Below are positions 15,336-24,754 of a DNA stretch of 64,000 nucleotides, piece by piece. The DNA lies in contig DKWV01000041.1 of NCBI GenBank assembly GCA_002491905.1, positions 28,093 to 92,092 of the forward strand, read 5' to 3'. The position numbers and the translations under genes were made by a program. Within the stretch, counting starts at the first letter, position 1, and each line of letters opens with the position of its first letter. The notes beneath the pieces are model-generated. The model ran no database searches, had not been told where the DNA came from, and saw only the letters and a list, made by a program, of their open reading frames with translations. This DNA comes from Lachnospiraceae bacterium UBA7143 (lineage in GTDB: Bacteria; Bacillota; Clostridia; Lachnospirales; Lachnospiraceae).

Positions 15336-18300
15336 TTAAATTCCTTTAAAGGTAAAACTGAAACTCGTCTTTCCATCCGCTTTCAGGTGGTACTCCGGAT
15401 GCACGGGCGCGCCCCAGCTATCATCGCCGCCTACACCCATCTGCCCACCGGCCACCCGCACCACCGTGTAATGCACAGGCGGCAGTTCGTAAGCATGTTT
15501 TGCGTTCTCAATCTCATGAGGCGTGTAAGGGAGCGCTGAAAAATTCATTTTCTCTCCCGCAAAGAGCATGCCTCGTCCCTGTCTGTCCGTCACTTTGGCG
15601 AAACGAACCCCTGTCTTATTGCCACACTCCTGCGGCACAATATATGCCGCCATGTTATCCGCCACTTTGTTGCGGTAAACGCCCAGCTTCGCGCCCTGAT
15701 CTCTGTCTGCATAAGTCTCCTCCGGGCCGTTGCCATACCACTCCAGCCGGTCATAATCCGCATTCAGCTTAAACAGCACGCCAAACTCCGGCATATCAGG
15801 CAATCCTTCCACCCCGTCATAGGTGAGCGTCGTCCGGATACTTCCGTCACCGTACACCTGATAGTTGAGCTGGCAGCCAGACGCCGGCGTAGTCTGGAGA
15901 TCATAAAGATAAGTCACGCTGACGTGATCCGCCTCTTCTTTTACAATAGGGTTCTCATATATCTCACCCGGCGCATCCAGTCTTCTCCCCACTTTTTTGC
16001 AGGTCGCATAGAGACTTGCCAGTTTCCACTGTCCCTGTCTCCCCATCATGTTGTTGCCCTCGTCGTTATCCGTGGGCGCACGCCAGAAATTCGGCTTGGG
16101 AACTGCCTCTATCAATTCCTTCCCCGCATAGCGGTATGAGGTAAGCCCTCCTGCCGGCAATGAGAAAAGCGCGTCAAAGTTTTCTCCCCGGACACCTATA
16201 TTATCAATTCCGTGTATCACCACAAAAGGCTTCTTTTTCTCTTCGGGAGGATCCACCTTTCCGATCACCGCCTGCCCGAAGGCAACTTCATGACCTGCCC
16301 TGGCCCAAATCTCATCCTCATTTAAGAGGAAGGAGATCGTCACCGCATACTCTCCCGGATCGTCCGGTGCTACAAAGGGTGCAGGATATGTCTCTTTGCA
16401 TCCGGGAGCCACCGAAACGCCGGAAATCTCCTTTTGTTCCACCCTAATGCCGTCCCGCAAAAGTTCCGCCACACACCTGAACTTGTCTGTAGAGACAAAG
16501 AGGTTTTTGTTCCATACCTCAAAATGATCCTTTGTCACCGTCACGGCGATGTTCTGATAATTGTATTTTACCGCCTGCATCTTGGGAGACGCTTCTCGCT
16601 CCCCGCCGTAGGCAATGCCGTTTCCACTGAAATTATAATCGGTAGGCCGCTCTCCGAAATCGCCGCCGTAAGCCTGAAACCACTTCCCATAGCGGTCTTT
16701 CTTGTAGATTGTCTGGTCGATATAATCCCAGATAAAGCCACCCTGATAGCCGGAATTTTCCTGATCCGCCAACTCCGTATACTTGTGCATCGCACCGCAG
16801 GAATTACCCATAGCATGCGTATACTCACAGCAGATAAAAGGCTTTCCGTCCCCGTTTTCCAAATACTCTTTTATGTCCACTACCTTTGCATACATACGGC
16901 TCTCCATATCGGAGGAATCGTTGTATCGCCTGTCGTTAAAGACACCCTCATAGTGCACCAGCCGGGTCTTATCCAGCTTGCGGAAAAGCTCCGACATCTC
17001 GTAAATCGTCTCTCCACCGAAGGACTCGTTGCCCACAGACCAGATCAGCACTGCCGGATGATTTTTATCCCTCTGGTAACAGGAGTTGATGCGGTCAAAC
17101 ATCATATCCTTCCACTCCGCCTTATCGTCCGGCACGACAAAAGACATATCTTTTCTGCCCTTCATATAAGCGTCCCAGCTTCCATGGGATTCCAGATTGC
17201 TCTCTGCAATCATGTACAACCCATAGCGGTCACAGAGTTCATAGAGCCGCTCGTCGTCCGGGTAATGGCTGGTGCGGATCGCGTTAATATTATTCCGCTT
17301 CATGGTCACGACATCCTTGACCAGTTCTTCGTAGGAAATATGTCTTCCTGCCACGGAACTGAAATCGTGACGGTTCGCGCCCTTAAATACAATGCGCTTG
17401 CCGTTAAGGAGCATTCGGCTGTTCTTCATCTCAAATTTCCGGAAACCTGCAGGCTGGGACACATATTCCGTCGTCCCGCTCCCGTCCGCGCATACAATCT
17501 CAAGCTGATATAAATAAGGTTCCTCCGCGCTCCAGAGCTTCGGCTTCTCCACCATCTCTTCAAAGAATATTTCCGGCTCCGCCTTTTGTTCTTTTTCAAA
17601 AAAAACTGTCTCACCGTCTTTCAAACGGAATCTGCAAATGCCCTCTCCCTTTGTCTTACAGTGCACAGCCAACTTAGCCCTCTCAAAGCCGCTGTCCTCA
17701 AAAATTGTTTCAACCGTCAGATCCTCCACATGCACCGCAGGAACTGCATACAGATACACGCTTCTATAGATACCCGAAAAACGGTAAAAATCCTGATCCT
17801 CGCACCAGCTTGAGGAAGTCCATTTAAAGACCTGAACCGCCAGCTTGTTCTCCCCGTCATGGAGATAGGGTGAAAGGTCAAACTCGGAAGGCGTAAAGCT
17901 GTCCTCACTGTATCCCACATAAGCGCCATTTAGCCAGAGCGCCATACCGCTCTCTGCCCCCTCAAAGACAATGCGGATTTCCTTTCCCCTCATCTTTTCC
18001 GGCACTTCAAAATATTTCACATAGCTCGCCACAGGATTGAACCGCCCGGGAATCTCCCCCGGCAAAATCTCTTCTCTGCCGTCCCACGGATACTGGGTAT
18101 TGACATACTGCGGAATATCATAGCCTTCCATCTGGATATGCGCCGGCACACGGATATCCGCCCACGGCTTACAATCGTAGTCCTCTTTCTCAAACCCTTT
18201 TATGACAGAATCTGCATTCACCGCATAGGAAAACTTCCATACGCCGTCCAGAGACTGTATCAAACTGCTCTGCCCGCGCACTGCCTCGCCCGCATCTGCA

Positions 18301-18386
18301 AAGAAATGCAGGGCGGCATGCGCAGGAAGCACATTTTCTTTGAAAAAGCGGGGATCTTTCACTTTATCGTAATCAAACTGTGCCAT
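15336..18386 (-). CDS. lacZ: Beta-galactosidase, glycoside hydrolase family 2 (LacZ type)
   Basis: Hydrolyses lactose and other beta-galactosides. At 1016 residues it matches E. coli LacZ in length and five-domain order: sugar-binding jelly roll, immunoglobulin-like, (beta/alpha)8 catalytic, immunoglobulin-like, and the C-terminal beta-sandwich (FWRAPTDND ... YGNGPEETYADR). The catalytic pair is visible: acid/base Glu in VLIWSVGNESFGG and nucleophile Glu in PFICCEYTHAMGNS. No signal peptide. AAGGAG precedes the ATG by 10 nt. It follows the two ABC permease genes by 16 bp and is the last gene of the operon. Confidence 0.97.
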   Translation of the reverse strand: MAQFDYDKVKDPRFFKENVLPAHAALHFFADAGEAVRGQSSLIQSLDGVWKFSYAVNADSVIKGFEKEDYDCKPWADIRVPAHIQMEGYDIPQYVNTQYPWDGREEILPGEIPGRFNPVASYVKYFEVPEKMRGKEIRIVFEGAESGMALWLNGAYVGYSEDSFTPSEFDLSPYLHDGENKLAVQVFKWTSSSWCEDQDFYRFSGIYRSVYLYAVPAVHVEDLTVETIFEDSGFERAKLAVHCKTKGEGICRFRLKDGETVFFEKEQKAEPEIFFEEMVEKPKLWSAEEPYLYQLEIVCADGSGTTEYVSQPAGFRKFEMKNSRMLLNGKRIVFKGANRHDFSSVAGRHISYEELVKDVVTMKRNNINAIRTSHYPDDERLYELCDRYGLYMIAESNLESHGSWDAYMKGRKDMSFVVPDDKAEWKDMMFDRINSCYQRDKNHPAVLIWSVGNESFGGETIYEMSELFRKLDKTRLVHYEGVFNDRRYNDSSDMESRMYAKVVDIKEYLENGDGKPFICCEYTHAMGNSCGAMHKYTELADQENSGYQGGFIWDYIDQTIYKKDRYGKWFQAYGGDFGERPTDYNFSGNGIAYGGEREASPKMQAVKYNYQNIAVTVTKDHFEVWNKNLFVSTDKFRCVAELLRDGIRVEQKEISGVSVAPGCKETYPAPFVAPDDPGEYAVTISFLLNEDEIWARAGHEVAFGQAVIGKVDPPEEKKKPFVVIHGIDNIGVRGENFDALFSLPAGGLTSYRYAGKELIEAVPKPNFWRAPTDNDEGNNMMGRQGQWKLASLYATCKKVGRRLDAPGEIYENPIVKEEADHVSVTYLYDLQTTPASGCQLNYQVYGDGSIRTTLTYDGVEGLPDMPEFGVLFKLNADYDRLEWYGNGPEETYADRDQGAKLGVYRNKVADNMAAYIVPQECGNKTGVRFAKVTDRQGRGMLFAGEKMNFSALPYTPHEIENAKHAYELPPVHYTVVRVAGGQMGVGGDDSWGAPVHPEYHLKADGKTSFSFTFKGI

Positions 18387-18402
18387 CGTATATTAACTCC
18401 TT

Positions 18403-19215
18403 TTACTTGACTGCTCCGGTAATACCTTCTGCAAACGCATTCTGCAGGCAGAAGAATACAATCGCGGTGGGCAGGGTACAGATCAGTACGGCCAACATCA
18501 GCATACCGTAATCCGTCACATAACCCTGCGTCAGGTTCGCCACTACCATCGGCATGGTCTGGCTGGTAGCATCCGTCATGATTACCTTCGGCCACAGATA
18601 GCTGTTCCATGCGTTCATGAACGTGATGGTCATAGCCGCCGCATAGGTGGAACGCATCGTCGGAATAAACATCTGGAAGAAAATACGGATCTCCGAAAGT
18701 CCGTCAATTCTCGCCGCCTCCATAATATCATGGGGGAAGGATCTCGCGCTCTGCCTGAACATCATGATCAGAAACGGCGTCGAAATCGTCGGCAGGATAA
18801 ATCCAATCGTCGTATTTAACCAGCCCGCCGTCGAGAACATCTGGAAGAGGGGAATCATAGTCGCCACAAAGGGAACCATCATTGCCAGCAGAATAACGCT
18901 CATAACTGCATCTTTCACCTTGTCATGGTAAATCTCAAAGCCGTATCCTGCCAGAGAGCTCACCACAAGCGACACCAGTGTCAGAATTACCGAATATTTA
19001 ACGGAGTTGACAAACGCGCCTCCTACATTCTGATTCGCCAGAAGATTTTTGAGATTCTCCGCAAAATATGTCCCGGGAATCAGTCGTCCGCTGATAACTT
19101 CCGCACTCTTGTTTGTCGCCGCACTTACCATCCAATACAGCGGGAACACCGAGATAAACGATACGATAATCAGGAATACATACATAAAAAAGCTTCTAAC
19201 CTTTGCCTTAGTCAC
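18403..19215 (-). CDS. Carbohydrate ABC transporter permease, LacG/MalG type
   Basis: One of two membrane subunits of a CUT1-family sugar importer. It has six hydrophobic segments and the EAA loop for ATPase contact (EAARIDGLSEIRIFFQMFIPTMRS). The likely start is GTG at 19215, with AGGTGAT just upstream; a GTG three codons earlier is possible. Either start overlaps the end of the other permease (stop at 19208), so the two are translationally coupled. As usual for CUT1 systems no ATPase is encoded here; a shared MsmX-like ATPase elsewhere is expected. Confidence 0.95.
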   Translation of the reverse strand: MTKAKVRSFFMYVFLIIVSFISVFPLYWMVSAATNKSAEVISGRLIPGTYFAENLKNLLANQNVGGAFVNSVKYSVILTLVSLVVSSLAGYGFEIYHDKVKDAVMSVILLAMMVPFVATMIPLFQMFSTAGWLNTTIGFILPTISTPFLIMMFRQSARSFPHDIMEAARIDGLSEIRIFFQMFIPTMRSTYAAAMTITFMNAWNSYLWPKVIMTDATSQTMPMVVANLTQGYVTDYGMLMLAVLICTLPTAIVFFCLQNAFAEGITGAVK

Positions 19216-20098
19216 GCTTATCACCTACTTTCATCTGCAGGAATGCCAGAATGGCAACCAGAATCAAAATTAAGAAGGACATCGCCGCCGCATATCCGAA
19301 GTTCGGCACATACTTAAAGGACATATTGTATATGTAATGCGACATGGTAATGGAGGCGTTTGCGGGACCGCCGTCCGTCAGGTTGACCGACTCATCGAAC
19401 AACTGTAACGTACCGTTCGTGGACATGATAGCCGTCAGCAGAATGGTAGGCTTCAAAAGCGGCACCGTAATGCGGAAGAAGGTCTGAACCGCGGAAGCGC
19501 CGTCTATCTTTGCCGCCTCGTAAATCGAATATTCGATATTCTGCAGCCCCGACAGATAAAACACCATGTTGTATCCTGTCCACCGCCACAGAAGGGCAAT
19601 GATAATAACGATTCTGGCGCTCCATACATTTGTCAGGAACGCATAGGGCTGATTCAGGATACCCAGTTTCACCAGCAGCAGATTGATAATACCGTTGTTG
19701 GCAAACAGGGAACGGAAAATAACCGCGTACGCCACCAGGGAGGTCGCGCAGGGCAGGAATATCATGGTTCTGAAAAGACCCTTAAATTTCAAATTTTTAT
19801 TATTTAGGATAGACGCCAGAATCAATGCAAAAATCAGCATGATCGGCACCTGAATAATCAGATAGAAAAAAGTATTTTTAATGGACTGGATAAATACCGT
19901 GTCCTGAAACATTCGCGTGTAGTTTAAAATGCCGCACGATTTCATAGCCGCGCCGACACCGGTTTTAAAAGATAACAATAGCGCCCTGAACATCGGCACA
20001 AAACTCATCAGGAGAATCAGCAGTGCGCCGGGCATCAGGAATACCCACCCCGTCAAATTATGTTTTCTGCTAAGTGTCATTTTTTTTGGTTTGCTCAA
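19208..20098 (-). CDS. Carbohydrate ABC transporter permease, LacF/MalF type
   Basis: Partner permease of the CUT1 importer, 296 residues. About six membrane segments and an EAA motif (YEAAKIDGASAVQTFFRITVPLLKP) are visible. Translation very probably begins at the TTG at 20098, because AAGGAGG lies 7 nt upstream, whereas the first ATG is 18 nt further in with poor spacing. It lies 104 bp downstream of the binding-protein gene, behind an intrinsic-terminator-like hairpin, and overlaps the next permease. Confidence 0.95.
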   Translation of the reverse strand: MSKPKKMTLSRKHNLTGWVFLMPGALLILLMSFVPMFRALLLSFKTGVGAAMKSCGILNYTRMFQDTVFIQSIKNTFFYLIIQVPIMLIFALILASILNNKNLKFKGLFRTMIFLPCATSLVAYAVIFRSLFANNGIINLLLVKLGILNQPYAFLTNVWSARIVIIIALLWRWTGYNMVFYLSGLQNIEYSIYEAAKIDGASAVQTFFRITVPLLKPTILLTAIMSTNGTLQLFDESVNLTDGGPANASITMSHYIYNMSFKYVPNFGYAAAMSFLILILVAILAFLQMKVGDKRD

Positions 20099-20129
20099 GA
20101 AATTCCCTCCTTCTCTTTTACTTTTGGAG

Positions 20130-20164
20130 AAAAAAAGGGGAACAGCCTTTTAAAACTATTCCCC
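20130..20164 (-). terminator. Intra-operon terminator between binding protein and permeases
   Basis: A 9-bp stem (20164-20156 with 20145-20137, one G-U pair) followed by seven T (20136-20130) on the minus strand, lying between the binding-protein stop and the first permease. Partial termination here would make binding protein in excess over permeases, as is common in such operons. Confidence 0.75.
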
Positions 20165-20202
20165 GATTAGTTATCTATCCGGCCAAACCCTGTTTAACCG
20201 AA

Positions 20203-21591
20203 TCAACCTCCCATGTTGAAGTTCACGGTATCTTCCGCAGTCTTTAACTCAGTGTCGATGTCAGCGCCATTGATGTAATTGGTAAGCGCTACCGCCACCG
20301 CATCACGAGCCTCATAGTAATAAACGCCTGTGATGTTGGAAGGAACCTTGGTGGAGAAATCAACGATCTTAGCGGAAACTGCGTCGCCGCCGAAGAACTC
20401 ATTGGGCGTTGCGTATGCATCGGAATCACCTGCGGGTGCCCATGTTGCCAGAGCGCCGCTGGGAAGGATGTTGTCATACAGCTCCGTGCTGCCTGCGAAG
20501 GTGCTTGCAAGGAAATCCGTTGCCAGCGCCTGATCCTTACAATTAGTCGTCACCGCCCAGGAAGAGCCGCCGTTGTTGGAGTAATTGGTTGCATTTGCTG
20601 CACCTACAAGGCTGGGCATGTTGGTCAGCGCCCAGTTGCCCTTCTGATCCTCAGCCGTCTGGATGGAAGCCATGATCCAGCATCCATTGATGGTGCCTGC
20701 TACATCGCCGCTTACCATGGAACTGATATACTCATCCCAGCTATTTACCTCAACCAGAACGCCTGCATCTTTCAGGCTCTTATAAGTTTCAAGAACGACC
20801 TTTAAGGTATCGTTGCCTACGATGTTAGCCGTGCCGTCCTCGTTGAACAGAGAAGCGCCTGCGGACTGCATCATCATCATGAGCAGATCGCACTCACCTG
20901 CCTGCATGGAGATGAGGGGCTTGCCTGTCGCTTCCAGAACCTTCTTACCATTTTCAAGATACTGGTCAAAGGTGATGTCCGTGAAGTCGTCAATGGTCAG
21001 GCCTGCCTGCTCCAGAATGTCTGTACGGTAGCATGCCACTACTGCGCCGTTATCAAAGGGAACGCCATAGTTCTTGCCATCCACTACGGAGTAAGCTGTC
21101 TTACCTGCCGCAAACTGCGAGAAGTCAATGCCGCTGTTTGTCAGATCAGCACAAACGTCCGGGAAACTGATTACATTTTTCTGGAAAGCATTGTCCTGCA
21201 TCAGGAAGATGTCAGGCAGTGTGCTTAAGTCGCCGGAAGTAGCCGCTGTGGTAACCTTGGTCTGAATATCTTCCCAAGGAGTCTCAACCACATTCAGTTT
21301 GAAATCCGGATGATCTTTCTGGTATACCTTCTCAGCCTCGTACATTGCGTTTGAGTTGAATGCCGGATCCCAGCACCACACTGTCAATGTACTGCCGCCT
21401 GCTGCTGCATCTGCTGCAGGAGCCTCCTCTGCCGCGCCGCTGTCTGCCGCCGGAGCTTCCTCCGCTGCCGGAGCCTCCTCCGTCGCTGCCGCGCCGTTGT
21501 CTGCTGCCGGAGCATCAGAACCGCCGCCACAACCGACTAAAGAAAGCACCATTGTTGACGCCAATAAAGCTGCCAAAATCTTTCTTTTCAT
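20203..21591 (-). CDS. Sugar-binding lipoprotein of ABC importer
   Basis: Extracellular solute-binding protein (family 1, LacE/MalE type), 462 residues. The N-terminus KRKILAALLASTMVLSLVGC is a lipoprotein signal with the lipid-modified Cys at residue 21. A flexible linker of Ala/Glu/Asp/Pro repeats (about 22-68) precedes the binding fold (TLTVWCWDPAFNSNAMYE). The start at 21591 has GGGAGGAAG 7-8 nt before it; an open stretch of 21 codons upstream lacks signals. It is first in an operon with two permeases and LacZ, so galactosides are the likely ligands. Confidence 0.95.
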   Translation of the reverse strand: MKRKILAALLASTMVLSLVGCGGGSDAPAADNGAAATEEAPAAEEAPAADSGAAEEAPAADAAAGGSTLTVWCWDPAFNSNAMYEAEKVYQKDHPDFKLNVVETPWEDIQTKVTTAATSGDLSTLPDIFLMQDNAFQKNVISFPDVCADLTNSGIDFSQFAAGKTAYSVVDGKNYGVPFDNGAVVACYRTDILEQAGLTIDDFTDITFDQYLENGKKVLEATGKPLISMQAGECDLLMMMMQSAGASLFNEDGTANIVGNDTLKVVLETYKSLKDAGVLVEVNSWDEYISSMVSGDVAGTINGCWIMASIQTAEDQKGNWALTNMPSLVGAANATNYSNNGGSSWAVTTNCKDQALATDFLASTFAGSTELYDNILPSGALATWAPAGDSDAYATPNEFFGGDAVSAKIVDFSTKVPSNITGVYYYEARDAVAVALTNYINGADIDTELKTAEDTVNFNMGG

Positions 21592-21715
21592 TTTTACTTC
21601 CTCCCGTTTGTTTTTTTGTGCACTTCGTGCACTGCTCTGTTTCTTTTTTCTCAATCAGAAAAGACCTTTCGTCATTTTGCATAACTACACGGCATTTTTG
21701 ATTGATTACATATGC

Positions 21716-21721
21716 ATTATA
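21716..21721 (-). promoter_or_regulatory. -10 box of the lac-like operon
   Basis: A perfect TATAAT lies on the minus strand about 125 bp before the binding-protein start, but the hexamer 17 bp upstream (AACACA) is a poor -35. A perfect -10 with a weak -35 fits activation by the AraC regulator encoded just upstream. A 15-bp palindrome, GTGCAC repeated around TTC (21618-21632), lies in the leader. Confidence 0.5.
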
Positions 21722-21757
21722 ACTCTATACGTCTCTCATGTGTTGTTATCAAAAACC

Positions 21758-21793
21758 AAAAAAGATGCAAATTCGACCACGAATTTGCATCTT
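21758..21793 (-). terminator. Terminator of the AraC-family regulator gene
   Basis: A perfect 14-bp stem (21793-21780 with 21775-21762, 4-nt loop) followed by a T-run on the minus strand. It lies 65 bp after the regulator stop codon and upstream of the lac-like promoter. Confidence 0.92.
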
Positions 21794-21857
21794 AATCGTT
21801 TAAGTTTCCGTAAATATCGCATTTATTTTTCTTTCATGCGGCAAAAAAAGGCATTAA

Positions 21858-22796
21858 CTACCACCCCTTATAAGCGGAAATATTATAATTGAGCAATTTT
21901 GCCTCATAATTTTCCGGGTGAATCTTCCATTGGTAAGGCGTCACCCCCAGCACTTTCTTAAAATTCCGGTTAAAAGTCGACACAGATTGAAAACCGCATT
22001 TCTCAGCCACCAGCTCCATGCTGTCCGTACTCTTCTTCATATATTCACAGGCGCCCTGTACCCGCACCAGATTCAGATAATCGGATGGGGTCATATTCAT
22101 TGCTTTTTGAAACACGCGTCTGAAATTTGTCTCAGACATATGGCTGACTGCCGCCAGATCCCCGATCGTCAAATCCTCCGCATAGTGCTTTCCGATATAA
22201 TGCAGGGCAACCGTCATATAGGAATCCCTGATGCTCTGTTTCTTCACTCTTCCTGACGGTTTCTGGTTTATTCTCGCAATATTGATCAAAAGCGACAGGA
22301 GCATTCCCCGGACGCTCTCCGCATACAGCTCTTTCTTATAACGCATTTCTTCCATAATATTGCGAATCAATCCTCCCACTTCCGGATATTGGGAGACCTC
22401 CACCGCCCACGCCCGTTTATTGATAAGCATCGCAAGCTCATCGGCAAACATTGTGTTTTCCCGATAAATTTCCTGCAACAGTCCCTCTACATCTATAAAG
22501 AGATACTCCCACTTGCTGTAGGAAAAATTCTCACTGCTCGTATTATGCGGATAATTTTTCGGAATGATCGTAAACATATTCTCCTGATAGGGCACAAACT
22601 CATCGTCCAGCTCCACCTCACCCCTGCCGTCATAGCAGAAACCGATCTCCATATAATTATGAAAATGCTGGCAGTCCACGCCGTCGCCATAGAGACGCAC
22701 CCAGGCCTCTCCGAGAAGCGCCAGGCAGGGCTCTCCCTGTGGAATCTCATAATAGCGGAACTGTATCTGTTTTTTCTTTTTTGTCCCAGCATTCAT
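21858..22796 (-). CDS. AraC-family transcriptional regulator of the galactoside operon
   Basis: A 312-residue regulator. Its N-terminal cupin sensor (QHFHNYMEIGFCYDGRGEVELDDE) is followed by a C-terminal double helix-turn-helix (YAEDLTIGDLAAVSHMSETNFRRVFQK and MELVAEKCGFQSVSTFNRNFKKVLGVTPYQW). It is encoded in the same direction immediately upstream of the sugar-binding protein, permeases and lacZ, but is separated from them by a strong terminator and has its own promoter. This arrangement suggests it activates that operon in response to a galactoside; the effector is inferred only from context. Confidence 0.92.
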   Translation of the reverse strand: MNAGTKKKKQIQFRYYEIPQGEPCLALLGEAWVRLYGDGVDCQHFHNYMEIGFCYDGRGEVELDDEFVPYQENMFTIIPKNYPHNTSSENFSYSKWEYLFIDVEGLLQEIYRENTMFADELAMLINKRAWAVEVSQYPEVGGLIRNIMEEMRYKKELYAESVRGMLLSLLINIARINQKPSGRVKKQSIRDSYMTVALHYIGKHYAEDLTIGDLAAVSHMSETNFRRVFQKAMNMTPSDYLNLVRVQGACEYMKKSTDSMELVAEKCGFQSVSTFNRNFKKVLGVTPYQWKIHPENYEAKLLNYNISAYKGW

Positions 22797-22828
22797 CGTT
22801 ATATCAATTCCCCTTCTGGTTTATATCT

Positions 22829-22857
22829 ATTGTACATTAGATTTCATTATTCCGCAA
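22829..22857 (-). promoter_or_regulatory. Promoter of the AraC-family gene
   Basis: TTGCGG (22857-22852) and TACAAT (22834-22829) on the minus strand with a 17-bp spacer, 33 bp upstream of the start codon. Confidence 0.6.
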
Positions 22858-22881
22858 TCAGACATTTCCTTTCCACGAACA

Positions 22882-22911
22882 AGTCCCCCGGCGGTAAACC
22901 GTCGGGGGACT
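22882..22911 (-). terminator. GC-rich hairpin after the amt gene
   Basis: A 14-bp stem (22911-22898 with 22895-22882, one wobble, 2-nt loop) lies 43 bp after the ammonium transporter stop. No T-run follows on either strand, so it may stop exonucleases or terminate only weakly. Confidence 0.5.
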
Positions 22912-22953
22912 CATTCTGATAATATATGCAAACTAAGGGATATAGGTATAAGC

Positions 22954-24720
22954 TTATTCTACGTCCTGCAGCGCGGCAAAATCTGTCTCGCCCGTGCGAA
23001 CCTTGATAACCTTATCTACATTGTAAACAAAGATCTTGCCGTCTCCGATATGTCCAGTATAGAGTGCTTTCTTTGCCGCCTCTACCACCGACTCCACCGG
23101 AATTTTGCTGACCACCACTTCCACCTTCACCTTCGGCAGAAGGGTTGCGTCCATTTCTACGCCACGGTATTTTTCGCCTGCACCCTTCTGGATGCCGCAT
23201 CCCATAACCTGTGTCACCGTCATGCCGGTCACGCCCAGATCGTTCATCGCCTTGCGCAGCTTATCATACCGGGACAATTTAGCTATAATCGCTACCTTAT
23301 ACATACCTGTAGCGGATGCCATGGGTACCTGCGCCACCTTCACTGCCGCATCTTTCTGCACCTGGGAAGCGGCGTCGTAATCCTCCACACCGAGGCTGGT
23401 ATTTTCATTCACATCCATAACCATAGCGCCCGACACATCCATAATACTAAAGCCTGAGTAAGCGGAAGCCAAACCGTGTTCTGTGATATCCAGACCTACA
23501 ATCTCTTCCTCCTGAGAAGCCCTCAGGCCAACCGTCGCCTTAATCACCAGGAACACAATCGTAATCGTCACAACCGTCCATGCCGCTACAGAAGCAAAAC
23601 CAACCAACTGCAAACCTAAAAGTTTCAAACCGCCGCCGTAAAACAGTCCCGTAAGCTCCGTTCCCGAAGCGTCCGCAATCGAATATCCCGGTGCGGTATT
23701 TGTTGCGAAGAATCCCACAGAAATCGTTCCCCAGATACCGTTCATCATATGTACTGCCACAGCGCCTACCGGATCGTCAATCCGCAGCTTGTAATCCAAC
23801 AGCCAGACGCCAAACACCACCAGAAGACCCGCTACCGCGCCGATCACAATGGCGCCGAAAGCATCTGTCACATCACAGGGCGCGGTGATTGCCACAAGCC
23901 CCGCAAGAGAAGCATTCAGACACATGGAAACATCAGGCTTACCATATTTGATCCAGGTAAAGATCATACACACAACCGTCGCCACCGCAGGTGCAATCGT
24001 TGTGGTCACAAAGATCGAACCGAGCTGTTCCACGCTGGTTGCCGCCGCACCGTTAAATCCGTACCAGCCAAGCCAGAGGATGAACACTCCCAGTGCGCCC
24101 AGGGGAATGCTGTGTCCCGGAAACGCGTTTACCTTTGTTACTTTGCCGTCCTTGTCGGTATTGAATTTACCAATACGGGGTCCTAAGATCTTTGCGCCTA
24201 CCAGAGCGGAAATACCGCCCACCATATGGATCGCACAAGAACCCGCAAAATCGTGGAAGCCAATCTGTGAAAGCCAGCCGCCGCCCCAGATCCAGTGCGC
24301 CTCTATCGGATAAATCAGTGCAGAGATCACAGCCGAATAAATACAGTAGCTCAAAAACTTCGTCCTCTCAGCCATCGCACCGGAGACGATCGTAGCTGTA
24401 GTCGCGCAAAACACCAGGTTAAATACAAAATTAGACCAGTCAAAATTTTCATAGGTCGTAAAAATGTCGAACCCGGGTTTGCCGATCAGCCCCATGAGAT
24501 CCTCTCCCAGCAGAAGACCGAAGCCAATCAGGATAAACATCACCGTACCGATACAAAAATCCATCAGGTTCTTCATAATGATGTTTCCCGCATTCTTCGC
24601 TCTGGTGAAACCTGTCTCCACCATTGCAAAACCCGCCTGCATCCAAAAAACCAATGCAGCGCCGATCAGAAACCAAACGCCGAATATCTGACCGTTTACA
24701 ACTTCCATCAATTCTTCCAT
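22954..24720 (-). CDS. Ammonium transporter fused to a PII (GlnK-like) domain
   Basis: A 588-residue fusion. Residues 1 to about 420 are an Amt/Mep/Rh channel with some 11 membrane helices; family landmarks are GFAMVETGFTRAKN, AHWIWGGGWL and the channel region FAGSCAIHMVGGISALVGAKILGPR. After a linker of about 50 residues, residues 473-588 form a PII signalling domain (MYKVAIIAKLSRYDKLRKAM, GCGIQKGAGEKYRGVE, then KIFVYNVDKVIKVRTGE). At the T-loop the residue equivalent to the uridylylated Tyr51 of E. coli GlnK is Met, while Tyr46 is kept. Normally AmtB and GlnK are separate proteins; here the blocker is tethered. GGAGG precedes the ATG by 8 nt. Confidence 0.95.
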   Translation of the reverse strand: MEELMEVVNGQIFGVWFLIGAALVFWMQAGFAMVETGFTRAKNAGNIIMKNLMDFCIGTVMFILIGFGLLLGEDLMGLIGKPGFDIFTTYENFDWSNFVFNLVFCATTATIVSGAMAERTKFLSYCIYSAVISALIYPIEAHWIWGGGWLSQIGFHDFAGSCAIHMVGGISALVGAKILGPRIGKFNTDKDGKVTKVNAFPGHSIPLGALGVFILWLGWYGFNGAAATSVEQLGSIFVTTTIAPAVATVVCMIFTWIKYGKPDVSMCLNASLAGLVAITAPCDVTDAFGAIVIGAVAGLLVVFGVWLLDYKLRIDDPVGAVAVHMMNGIWGTISVGFFATNTAPGYSIADASGTELTGLFYGGGLKLLGLQLVGFASVAAWTVVTITIVFLVIKATVGLRASQEEEIVGLDITEHGLASAYSGFSIMDVSGAMVMDVNENTSLGVEDYDAASQVQKDAAVKVAQVPMASATGMYKVAIIAKLSRYDKLRKAMNDLGVTGMTVTQVMGCGIQKGAGEKYRGVEMDATLLPKVKVEVVVSKIPVESVVEAAKKALYTGHIGDGKIFVYNVDKVIKVRTGETDFAALQDVE

Positions 24721-24754
24721 AACCTTTTCCTCCTCAATGAAGCATTTTTCTGCC

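Noticed and set aside
16434..17513. Long open frame (359 codons) on the plus strand inside lacZ
   Set aside because: It is antisense to a certain gene, has no ribosome site and its composition mirrors lacZ codon bias.
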